This document shows, in pieces, positions 54,010 through 64,000 of a stretch of DNA of 64,000 bases (position 1 is its first letter; the number at the start of each line of letters is the position of its first letter). The position numbers and the translations under genes are program-made. Where the stretch lies: positions 189,501 through 253,500 of the forward strand of contig JAANYP010002939.1 in the NCBI GenBank assembly GCA_020465985.1, given 5' to 3'. Under the pieces are notes generated by a model, which searched no databases, was not told the DNA's origin, and saw only the letters and a program-made list of their open reading frames with translations. The DNA comes from Centrapalus pauciflorus (Eukaryota; Streptophyta; Magnoliopsida; Asterales; Asteraceae).

Positions 54010-56197
54010 TGTGACACCCTTGCCACATTAACCACCAATAACAATTCACCCAGGATTATTCACCAACAAACAGATAACATAATGATCTGATAGCTTAATT
54101 AAAGTGCGGAAGCAAAATACATAAATAAAAGTATTACAACTGAGTCTAACACCCTACGGTGCTACAAAGGTTACACGTCTAAGTCTACCAACTCAAATTA
54201 TTACATTATCCCAAATTCATTACAACAAAATTTTCATAAACCAAATACCAAAGTAAACGGTAGAAATCTTCAAATACTTCAATAGATTTCCTAGCTAGAT
54301 GGTCCAGCTGCGGATTTTCCTTTTCCTGTAAAAATTCAACAACTAAAGGGGTAAGCTAAAGCTTAGTGAATACCATATGATTTTACACATTCTACAAATC
54401 ATTATGATGCCACCCAGGGTAACCGCGGTAACACATACCGTATACCCCACACGTACTCCAAGTACGCAAACCCGAGCCGCAACTCCTTCGAGCTGACACT
54501 CGGCATAAGAATAACCAACCATCTGAGGCAGACATTACATCGGGGATGACCTACTGTCTATCCTGGCCACAGAGGTGTCAAACTCTTGGTCATATAGCAC
54601 AGTAACATCAGAGTACAGATGCGACCACGCAGGTCCATCGAAAGGATGCACAACAAATGAACGGACATGCAACAAGTATGAATGTGCATCAACATATACG
54701 CATGTTAGTAGAATGCCAAACAAATATGAAACAACATGCCTCAGCAGGCAATGCAAACATAATGCAGATGCAGCAATGTTAAAATCAAAGGTACTCACAG
54801 TGGGTGCGTTATTAAACTTCAGATTAATATTATTTCTCCTTGGAATTTCAACCGGATCCACAAAGTACCCCACTGTGGGTTAAACAACACCACAAGGGAC
54901 CTGTTAATTCAGTTGTAACAACACATTGTGTCAATAACTTGTTTAATTTCACAAAACTTAATTTTATAATTATTGCAAAGTTTGGTCCCAATTTCGGATC
55001 TATGTCCGAATTCGGATCCCACCCGAATTCGGACCCCCAGTTCGGATTCCACATAAATCCCAATTCGGTCCACATATATATATAAGTCCCAATTCGGACT
55101 CCATTAATTTCGGACCATATCCGAATTCCAACACTTATGATATTTTAACATTTTGATTATCACATTTCGGACCAAAAGCCAAATTCGGGCCCATCCAAAT
55201 TCGGTCCCCAACCGAATTCGGATCTCCATCCAAATTCCAATACTTAGAAATATTTTGCTAATTTTGAACATCAACATTTCGGATCCTGTCCGAATTCGGT
55301 CCGGATCCGAGTTCCTGCCAGATCCGAATTCGGACATCCGAGTTCATATTGGTGCAGTCTTGATATTTTCCAGATTTAATCCAAGTCATTTTTGGTACTA
55401 ATTCAATGCTCGAAATAATTTATGCCAACATAAAATACACTTGATTACAACCATTTTAACACTATTATTAACACCTTTACATGCCAAACTCACTCCTTTT
55501 TGTTCAACCGTCGAACACATACCAAGAACACACACTAAATTTTTAAAAATCATACTTTCGGGTTGAATCAAGACCTGAAACTTTGTACATAGCATCTTAT
55601 ACACTCGATTTACATGAATCCATGATAACATAACACATGCATTAACATTTGAAATCAAAATCAGTGATTCAAAGTTCATCCAAAACCAAACCAAAATGTT
55701 CAATAATCCGAAATATAGAAGATTTTTACCTCAAATCTTCAATTGCAGTGTTTATAGATCCTTCTTTGTGACTTGAATCCAAACTTTTAGCTTCAAATTC
55801 CAATTTTTTTTTGTGACCTTTGATCGTTTTTTTTTTAGAGAGAGAGAGCCGAGAGAGAATAGAAGTTTAGAGAGAGAGAGAGAGCAATATTTCAAATGAA
55901 AGATTATAAGTCTTTCATTCTCCTCTTTCATCTATTGGCACATTTCACCCCTTCACTTATCCGGTTCCATAAAATACTGATTTTTATAAAATAAAGAATT
56001 CCATCTTTATTTTATTTTCCTTAACAATTATTAATAATTTGTTCACTTAAATAACTTTAAATTTCTCAATTTCTAATTAAAGCAACCAACTTTATAATCA
56101 ACCCAAATTTCGTACCAACTTTCATAATTCAACTTAAATTACAAATTTAAACTTAATAAACTTCAAAATATAATAATTTAACTCCGATGATGTTACA
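54010..56197 (-). mobile_element. Chr1 5' LTR
   Basis: 2188 bp, nearly identical to 47002-49200. It lacks 10 bp (GATCCTTTTT) present in the other copy near 48492. Ends TGTAACATCATCGG at 56197. Confidence 0.95.
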
Positions 56198-57270
56198 CCA
56201 TAAATGCGGAAGGTGCATTGGTGAGCCCAAACGGCATCACCAAGAATTCGTAGTGCCAATAATAAGTTCGGAAGGCAGTTTTTGGCACATCTTCCTCTTG
56301 GACCTTCAATTGATGGTAACTCGATCGAAGACCAATCTTTGAGAAGTAGAAGGCCCTTTGTAATTGATCAAACACGTCATCAATGGAGGGCAATAGGTAC
56401 TTATTATTAATGGTCACCTTATTTAAGTCTCTATAGTCAATACACATTCTCAACGTTTCATCCTTCTTTCGTACAAACAATATCGACGCACCTCAAGACG
56501 AGGTGCTCAGTTGGATGAACCCTTTATCTAGAAACTCTTGCAGTTGTGCCATCATCTCCTTCATCTCCGATGGAGCCAAATGATATGGAGCACGTGCAAT
56601 GGGCACGCTCCTGACACTAAATTTATCTGAAACTCTATTGATCTATCAGGTTGCAAACCCGGCAAATCATCAGACAAAATGTTCGGATACTCATTCACCA
56701 CCGACACATCCTTCAAATTTCTCTCATCTTTCTTAGCATCCAACACATATGCGAAGACGTTTTGGCATCCTTTGCTAATACTTCTACGATTTGATTGTAA
56801 TATATCTCTTTCAATTATCGTCATAGATGAAAAGATCCTTGCCATCCAGAGTCACCAAATGGACTAATCTTTTGGCACAAGCAGTACAGACATAATTGGC
56901 AGCTAACCAATCTATACCCACTATCACATCAAACTCTTTTGTGTTGGCTACAAGGTCGATAATAGAATGATACCAGTCTAAAGTGAGTACACAATCATAA
57001 TAAATTTGGGTAACTACGACGGATTTGCAACTAGCGACATCAATAGTTAAAGGAAACGACAACAATGAAGGAAATTTATCCAACTTCCGAGCAAATGATT
57101 TAGACAGAAAAGACACATTCACACCCGAACCAAACAACACTATAGCAGGTAAGGAATCGAGTAAAAATATACCAGTCACAACATTTGACACGTGTTGGGC
57201 CTCCGCAACAGTAATCTGATATACTCTAGCATGTGCTTTTGGCGTGTTCCCCTATGATTGGGAGGAACCA
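56198..57270 (-). pseudogene. Chr2, older chromovirus protease and RT start
   Basis: 56811-57270 gives protease, with VVTGIFLLDSLPAIVLFGSGVN (active-site D changed to G in FGSG) and DVIVGIDWLAANY. 56561-56845 gives the linker. 56198-56480 gives RT, with MCIDYRDLNKV, LPSIDDVFDQLQ, PKTAFRTYYWHYEF and FGLTNAPSAFM. Stops and frameshifts throughout. It is cut at the right by the second telomere-like tract, just before the gag zinc-finger region would begin, and at the left by Chr1. Confidence 0.87.
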
Positions 57271-60222
57271 AAGCCTAACCCCTAAAAACTAAACCCAAAA
57301 CCAAAACCTAAACCCAAAACCCTAACCCTAAACACTAAAAATAAACCCTAACCCTAAACCTTAACCCAAACCCAAACCCATAAAATAGACCTAAACCTAA
57401 CCCTAAACCCCAACTTTAATCCTAAACCAAAGCCTAAACCTAACCCTTAAACCCAAAACACTAAACCCAAACCCTAAACACTAATTTCAATTCCTATACC
57501 CTAACCTAACCCTAACCCTAACCCTAAACCTAACTCTAAATTATAAAGCCTAATCCTAACCCTAAACCCTGAACAAAAAACCTAAACCCAAAACCCAAAC
57601 TCAAGCCCAAAACCTTAACCCTAACCCTAACCGTAACCCTAAATCCTAAACCCTAAACTCTAAACCCTAACCTAACCATAAACCCTAAACCATAAACAAA
57701 CCCTATCCTTAAACCCTAAGCTCTAAACAAACCTAACCCTAAACCCAAAAGCTTAACACCAACCCTAAAACCTAAACAAAACTATAAACCTTAACCCTAA
57801 TCTTGGCCATAAGTGTAAACCGAAACCGTATCCCTTACCCTAATCCAAACCCTAACCCTAAATCCTAATCCTAATCCTAAACCTTAACCCTAACCCACAA
57901 CCCAAAACCCTACCTCAAACCCTAACCCTAATCCAAAACCTAACCCTAAACCAAACCTTAAACCCTAACCTTAAATACTAAATCAATCCCTAAACCCTAA
58001 CCCCAACCCCTAAACCCCAAACCAAAACCCTAACCCCCCCCCCCCCAAACCCTAAACCTTGAACCTAAAACGCTAACCCTAAGCACTAAACACTAAACGC
58101 TGACCATAAATCAAACCATAACTTTAATACCTAATCCTTAAACCCTAACTCTAACCCTATCCGTAAACCATAAAACCCTAAACCATAACCCTACCCTAAC
58201 CATAAAAAAAACCTTAACCCTAAACTAAACCCAAACCCTAAACCGTAACCCTAACCCATCCCTAACCCCTAAAGTCTAAACCCTAAAAGTAAACCATAAC
58301 CCAAAGCCTAAACAAAACACTAAATCCTAAACCCTTAGCCTAAACTCTAAACCTTACACCAAACCCTGACCCTAAACCCTAAACACTAAACCCTATTCCT
58401 AAACCCTAAACCAAACCCTAAATCCAAACCCTAAACTAAACCCTAAACCCTAACCATAAACCTTAAACCCTAACCCAAACCCTAAACCCTAACCCTTACC
58501 GTAAACCCTAACACTATTCGTAAACCTAAACCCTAAACTAAACCCTAACCGTACACCCTTACCCTAAACCCTAACCCTAAACAAAACACTAAACCCTAAA
58601 CCCTAACCCTTTAAACCCTAACCCTAAACCCTAATCAAACCTTAAACCAAAACCCAAACCCAAACCCAAAACCCTAAAGCATATAACTTAAACTCTAGAC
58701 CTAAAACCATAAAGCCTAACCCTAAACCTTAACGCTAACCCTAAACCCTAACCTAACCCTAAACACGAAACCCTAAACCATAGCCCAAAACCTAACCCTA
58801 AACCCTAAACTGTAAACTTAAACCCTAATCCTAAACACTAAACCCTATCCCCAAATCCTAACCTAAACACTAACCTAACCCAAAACCTAAACCTAAACCT
58901 AAACCCTAAACCCCAAACCAAATCCTAAACCTTAATCCTAAACCAAACCCTAAACTCTAACACTAAACCCTAAACCTAACCCCTTAAACCCAAAACCCTA
59001 ACCCTAAACCATAATCCCAATTCCTATACCCTAACCTAACCTAACCCTAAAACTAAACTCCAAACCGTAAACCAAACCCTAACCCTAAACCCAAACCCTA
59101 AACCTTAAACAAAACCCCAAACCCTAAACCCAAATTGTAACCCTAACCCTAACCCTAAACCCAAAACTCTAAACTCTAACCCTAAACCATCACTGAACCC
59201 TAAACTCTAAACCCTAACCCAAACCCTAAACCCTAACCCCAACCCCTTATACCCTAAACCCTAATTCAAACCTTAAACCAAAACCAAAACCCTAAGTCCT
59301 AACCCAAAACCAAAACCCAAAACCCTAACCCTAACCCTAAACCCTAAAGCATATACCCTAAACCCTAGACCCAAAACCATAAAGCATAAACCTAACACAA
59401 AACCATAAAGCCTAACCTTAAACCAAACCCTAAACCTTAACGCTAACCCTAAACCTAAACCCTAAACCAAACCCTTAATCCTAACCATAAACCAAAACAT
59501 TAAACCTTAAACCCTAACCTAACCCTTAAACCCTAACCCTGACCTTAAACCGTAAACCATAACTCAAAACCTAACCCTAAACCATAAACTTAAACCCTAA
59601 ACCTAAACCCTAGACCCTAATCCTAAACTAAACCCTAAGCCCTAAACCATAAATCCTGACACTAACGGTAAACCATAACCCTAACCATAAACCCTATACC
59701 ATAAACCAAATCCTAAACCTTATCCCCAAACCCAAAACGGTAACCTAACCCAAAATGTTAAAATCCCTAAACCCTAAACCCTAAAACTAACCCCTAACCA
59801 TAAACCATAACCTTAACCATTAACCCTAAACCCTAACCCTATACCAAACCCTAAACCATATCCTAATCCTAAACCCTAGCCCTAACCCCATTACCCTAAG
59901 CCATAAACCTTCTACTCCAAACCTTAACCCCTAACCACTAAACCCTAAGCCAAAACTAAAGCCTAAACCTGAAACCCTAACTGTAACCCTAAACGAAACA
60001 CTAAACCCTAAACCAAACCCTAAACCTAAACACTAAATACTAAACCCTAATCCTACACCAAACACTAAATCCTACACCAAACCCTAACCCTAAACACTAA
60101 ACCCTAAACCTAACCCTAACCCAAAACCCTACACATAAACCCTAAACCCTAACCCGACCTTAAACCCTAAACCCTAAACTAAATCCTAAACCCTAACCCC
60201 AAATTCCAAACCCTAAACAGTA
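57271..60222 (+). repeat. Telomere-like repeat tract 2 (CCCTAAA)
   Basis: About 2.95 kb of degenerate CCCTAAA/CCCTAA units on the plus strand, same orientation as tract 1. Many units carry substitutions and one-base changes. A run of 14 C occurs near 58035. It begins inside the Chr2 gag-protease sequence and ends at the hAT-like fragment left of the LTR at 60246. Confidence 0.94.
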
Positions 60223-60245
60223 AACTAGAGATGACCGGGGACGGG
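60223..60245. repeat. Fragment of a GGGGACGGG hAT-type element
   Basis: CTAGAGATGACCGGGGACGGG resembles the ends of the hAT-type element at 15310-15979. Related sequence (ACCGGGGACGGGCGGGGATCGG) resumes at 61903 on the other side of the LTR. Confidence 0.45.
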
Positions 60246-61854
60246 TGTTATGACATATTTTGTAAATTATTTTATAGTATTATTTTATCTCGCATTTGGG
60301 TAATTTTTGCCTCAAGTTGCTTAAAAATGAAACTTATTTGATTACTTTTGTATTTTGAAGTTTGGAGGTTACCAAATCAGCAAAAGAATGGATATTAGAG
60401 CAAAACGTCGAATTTACAGTCTAAGCCGAGCTTCCCTGGAGTTGAGTTGATTTTGAAGCTCCCGACCTAATCGCTGTCGCGACCATAAGGTCGCGGTCGC
60501 GCTCCTCATCGCCACCGCGATAAGCCTAGTGCTCATCATCGCGACCGCAATGCTCCCAACGTGGCCGTGATCGCGTTTTGATATAAAATTCGTCAGCAGC
60601 CATTTCAAGAGACACATATTTTTCATAAATTTTCACATAGTTATAGGTGCGATTACTAGGTGTAGTGATATATTTCATTTTTCTAGCTAGAATAAGTTTA
60701 GTTTAGCAAAGCATTCAGATATTAGTGTTGATCCAAACATTCGGTTGCAGTTTTGTCTAACATTTCATCTGGTTTTGGTACATTCTTTCCTTTATATTTC
60801 TGTAATGATTATGTTTAGTTTAGATTTTGTTGATTTTATTATTTTCAGTATGATTAGTGAGTAGTTTAGTTAAACACTTGCTTGGATTACGTTTTTATAT
60901 GGATTAGTGGAGTATTTGGATGGTTTTGGTTGAAAATTGTTTGATTTATTGAAGTATCTTCGATTCATGCGATTAATATTGGTAGAATCAGTGTTATAGT
61001 TGATATTCTTGCATTATTCTGATAATGATTATTGATTATAAATGTTGATTTTTATGAACCTAGTCAAGTTTTATTTAATTTATTAATTGCTTGTAATTTC
61101 TTGCATTATTGTGATTATGAGATAGCGACTAGTTGACGAATTGTGAAATCATTGTATGAAAATTAATCCTTAGCAATATTGTGATCATAGGATTAGTTTA
61201 ATCTTTGATTTCCTTAAATCTTGTTTATGTTTATGTGGCTAAATTGAATACTTAGAGTTAATTCCGAGCGCTTGACGTGTAGACAGTTTTAATTTCTAAA
61301 AGCAAAATTTATTTGACTTAATTAATCGTAAAAGACATTTTCTATTGATTATAAGAAATTGTGGAATACTGGAGACTCCATACTTGATTTTCTGAAATTA
61401 ATAAAATCTATTCATGAATCGGTTTTACATCAAAGTTTACAAACTCTTGAACTTAAAATATTAAAACAGTTGGATTAAATTCTAACTTATTTTTCTTTGA
61501 CAAAAAACATCCTAAGTGTTTATTCACCTTTTACTCCCATTAATCCTAAACAACGTATCCAAGTGAGTGTTGCTTTTAATATATCTGCTTCTTATATCAT
61601 TTTAGTTGATATCTTTACATCTTAGTTATTCAGCTAATTAATTTTAATATTTAGGTTTAGATTAACCCTCACCCTTTGCAGTGGCTAGATATTAGCAAAC
61701 ATCCAACTATCGGTATCTCGTTTCCATTTGTCGTGATAAATCCCTAGGTCCGCTTCAAGCTGTACTATCTACAATTGGTACACTGCTAGTGGTATTTGGT
61801 ATAACTTAGGCTTTTTTTTCCTTTTGTTCTTTATGGCCAAATCCGCAAAGACCA
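60246..61854 (+). mobile_element. Third LTR of the Ath1 LTR family
   Basis: About 1609 bp from TGTTATGACATATTTTGTA to CCGCAAAGACCA. Aligns with 10208-12151 and, reversed, with 6952-8555. No primer site follows. The flanks (ACGGG and AAAAG) do not match, so it is not a simple solo LTR. The GC palindrome cluster at 60465-60578 (GTCGCGACC, GGTCGCGGTCGCG) precedes GATATAAAATTC at 60577. Confidence 0.82.
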
Positions 61855-62094
61855 AAAAGCAGGTATATTAAAAGCAACATTGGGTAATACCCGAATTTTA
61901 AAACCGGGGACGGGCGGGGATCGGATTACCCATCGGGTACCCGAAACATAATATAGGTATAAATAATGTATATTATATATAAATATTTAAGTATTGCATA
62001 TGAATATCATAATTAACTACATATATGAGTAGTTAAATGCTTAAATATTTTACATATGATATGAGCCATATATTATAAGCATAGTATATATAAA
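61855..62094. repeat. hAT-like remnant and AT-rich DNA
   Basis: 61885-61950 has GGGTAATACCCG, ACCGGGGACGGG and CATCGGGTACCCGAAAC words of the same hAT-type family. The rest is AT-rich without a clear end. Confidence 0.45.
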
Positions 62095-62098
62095 TGTT

Positions 62099-62213
<115 letters not shown>

Positions 62214-62619
62214 CGTATCGTTTTTCATAAAAACATAAACATTAATCATATTAACGCACAGCGGAAGCTTTTAAAAATCACGAATTCCGTACACGGATCA
62301 TCAAGTATACATAAGATAAGTAAACGAGAAAGCAATAAAAATCTGTACCTTTGTATTCTATGACAAGAATACACGAATGAGACGCTTTCGGTATCCACCG
62401 GTGATGACACGGTCGAGCGGAGCCAAGTATGCAATCAAACACAGGAAGAACGGGAAAACCAAAACCCTATCGTATGAGTTTGGTACGGCTTTAGATGGCC
62501 ACCACACACACCTTCAAGTGTGTGTGTGCGCCGTCCTCAAAAAATCACACAAACCCCCACACATATCACTCATATGGTGGTTATTTGTATATATCTCCAT
62601 TGATTTCTCTATGGCCGTA

Positions 62620-62620
62620 C

Positions 62621-62711
<91 letters not shown>
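62620..62711. repeat. GT then TA compound microsatellite
   Basis: About 10 GT units followed by about 35 TA units. Confidence 0.97.
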
Positions 62712-62714
<3 letters not shown>

Positions 62715-63232
62715 AATTAAAAGTTTTAGTTTTAATCAAACTCTAATATAATGATATAATATATATCTTAATAATTATCTTTATTATTTAAACCTTATAT
62801 AATTATCTCTATAATTATATATCTTTTAAATAAGATTTATCTTTTATATATTATCTAATAATATATAAATGACTAGATAATTATTTATAATTATCTCTAT
62901 TTATTTGTTTATAATTATCCATCCAATTATCAAATAACAGATGATAATAATAATAAATAAAAGACTAGATAATTATTTAGTTATCATCCAATGATAATTA
63001 AATTCCTACAATATCTAATATTGCACTTTTAGTCCCCGTACTTTGAGATATAATTAATCACATATTAATTTAATTTCAATGATCATTTCGTGTCATAAAC
63101 AATATCCAATATTATTTATTCAATCGTTTAATTGCATCTGCTCAGTTGTGCTCATCGGTGTGACTCTCAAGTGTTTTATGAAATCAGTCATGATGCAGTG
63201 GTAATGTCATCTTTACACACCATACACTAACA

Positions 63233-63885
63233 TACTCCCACTTGTGTAAGACGACATATTGTCCTGCAGCATGCGCCTAAAGGAGGTCATGGCTAGACAC
63301 TTTAGGCAACCAAGGTCATAAAAACTCTTACTCCCATTCGGACATTCTTGTTGAAACAGCTTTCCAAAAAGAAACTTAGGTTATATCCCATGCATCGCGA
63401 TATTTCAATGTGAAAGCTAGGCATGAATTAGATCAACCGTAGCAAACACGATTATGTTTCTTGACTCCCTGATCTCATACTGAACCGTAACAGACAAAGT
63501 AGAACACATCAGTTCTGTCCGAGCATGGTCATGCAATTCTGTCAATATCGAACGCCGAGGGGCCCAGAAATATCTCTTCTTAGTTAAAAGAAGGTGCAAA
63601 TCCCATCTTGACTATCTAGGCCTCCAGCACGACTCCCACTGCAACCAGCCTCGAACCGTTATGATCACCCAGTTACGGATGACGTTAGGTTAGGCCAAAT
63701 GTACAGCAGCACCCGCACTAAAGTACGTAGACATCTCAGGTACTAAGGATTACCTTTTCACTTCATTTTCACTTCATTTTAGTCGTTGCAGACATTATGC
63801 ATAAAACTCTGTTCAATTGGGTATCACATATCCAAGAACAACAGAAGTGAATGATTCAGATACACGAAGTCTCAATGTGGTCAAC
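63233..63885 (-). other. CopC polypurine tract and 3' untranslated region
   Basis: Purine tract at 63233-63250, then sequence shared with 21368-21900 of CopB, including the CTCGAACCGTTATGA block. No ORF of note. Confidence 0.65.
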
Positions 63886-64000
63886 CTTGACCGTTTCCAA
63901 GTACTTGGGACAATTCCTTTCCCAGTGCCCAGTTTCCTAGCACTCAAAGAATTTGCCATCCTTGGATTTGACTTCTCTGGTTCTAGGTTTTAGCTACTTG
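63886..64000 (-). pseudogene. CopC gag zinc knuckle
   Basis: Minus strand gives KDGKFFEC, a TAG where a residue is expected, then ETGHWERNCPKYLE, a copia CX2CX4HX4C knuckle with its second Cys position hit by the stop. It is followed within about 60 codons by the 3' untranslated region, so pol is absent at this end of the copy. The rest lies outside the window. Confidence 0.65.

Larger units (their letters stand above)
47002..56197 (-). mobile_element. Chr1, young chromovirus (Tekay-like Ty3/gypsy)
   Basis: 9196 bp with perfect duplication CCATA (46997-47001 and 56198-56202) and two LTRs of 2199 and 2188 bp. By eye they differ at about 24 substitutions plus a 10-bp indel and length changes in simple runs, about 1.1 %. 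The element has a tRNA-iMet primer site, gag-protease, pol and a chromodomain. The long LTRs, single pol frame and gag zinc-finger pattern suggest the Tekay (Del) clade. It lies in the RT gene of Chr2, whose frame continues across the empty site. Confidence 0.95.

Noticed and set aside
45396..60222. Telomere-like repeats taken as a real chromosome end
   Set aside because: The units are degenerate, both tracts face the same way, and transposon sequence lies on both sides; they are interstitial.

Overview
This window is plant nuclear DNA made almost entirely of transposable elements stacked inside one another. I see no host protein-coding gene, rRNA, tRNA or CRISPR array. A plant origin is supported by Ty3/gypsy Athila-type elements primed by tRNA-Asp, chromodomain Ty3/gypsy elements and Ty1/copia elements primed by initiator tRNA-Met, MITEs of Tourist, CACTA and hAT type, and two long degenerate tracts of the plant telomere unit CCCTAAA. 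A eudicot, perhaps a composite such as Lactuca, is my guess from the look of the LTRs; the sequence does not prove it. Working names used below: Ath1 and Ath2 (Athila-like), CopA, CopB and CopC (copia), Chr1 to Chr3 (chromovirus).

Layout. 1-8555: Ath1 on the minus strand, with a long pol ORF (1127-4942), a gag ORF (5371-6864), a tRNA-Asp primer site and a 1.6 kb 5' LTR (6952-8555). It sits in a decayed chromovirus pol fragment, Chr3 (8561-9645). 10208-12151: a solo LTR of the Ath1 LTR family with a perfect target duplication, carrying a Tourist-like MITE. 12337-12794: a CACTA foldback MITE. 13.1-20.1 kb: AT-rich non-coding DNA with a hAT-type element (15310-15979), a SINE-like head and a three-unit tandem repeat (16551-18167).

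20134-44952 is a nested stack. CopA (plus strand, gag only) is interrupted by CopB (minus strand, complete pol order but mutated). CopB's integrase is interrupted by Ath2 (minus, 24997-39818). Ath2 itself holds a 1.27 kb Harbinger-like element with a G-rich minisatellite, a solo LTR with six copies of a CpG palindrome, and a hAT MITE. CopA also holds a chromovirus solo LTR (42306-44427).

45-60 kb: Chr1, a young, nearly complete chromovirus (47002-56197, 5-bp target duplication, LTRs about 1 % different), lies inside an older chromovirus pol (Chr2). Chr2 is also broken by, and bordered by, two tracts of telomere-like repeat (45396-46526 and 57271-60222). 60246-61854 is a third LTR of the Ath1 LTR family. 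62095 to the end is the 3' LTR, 3' untranslated region and gag zinc knuckle of CopC, a relative of CopB that seems to lack pol.

How the parts work: gag ORFs encode capsid and nucleocapsid, and pol ORFs encode protease, reverse transcriptase, RNase H and integrase. LTRs supply promoters and ends, and tRNA-complementary sites prime reverse transcription. Most copies are broken. Chr1 is the least damaged, but a frameshift separates gag-protease from RT and a stop codon removes its chromodomain. The points most worth a second look are: CpG-rich palindrome clusters near the promoter in several unrelated LTR families; a possible internal promoter and intron ahead of the env-like region of Ath2; telomere-like DNA inside a transposon gene; and a G-quadruplex-prone minisatellite inside a MITE.
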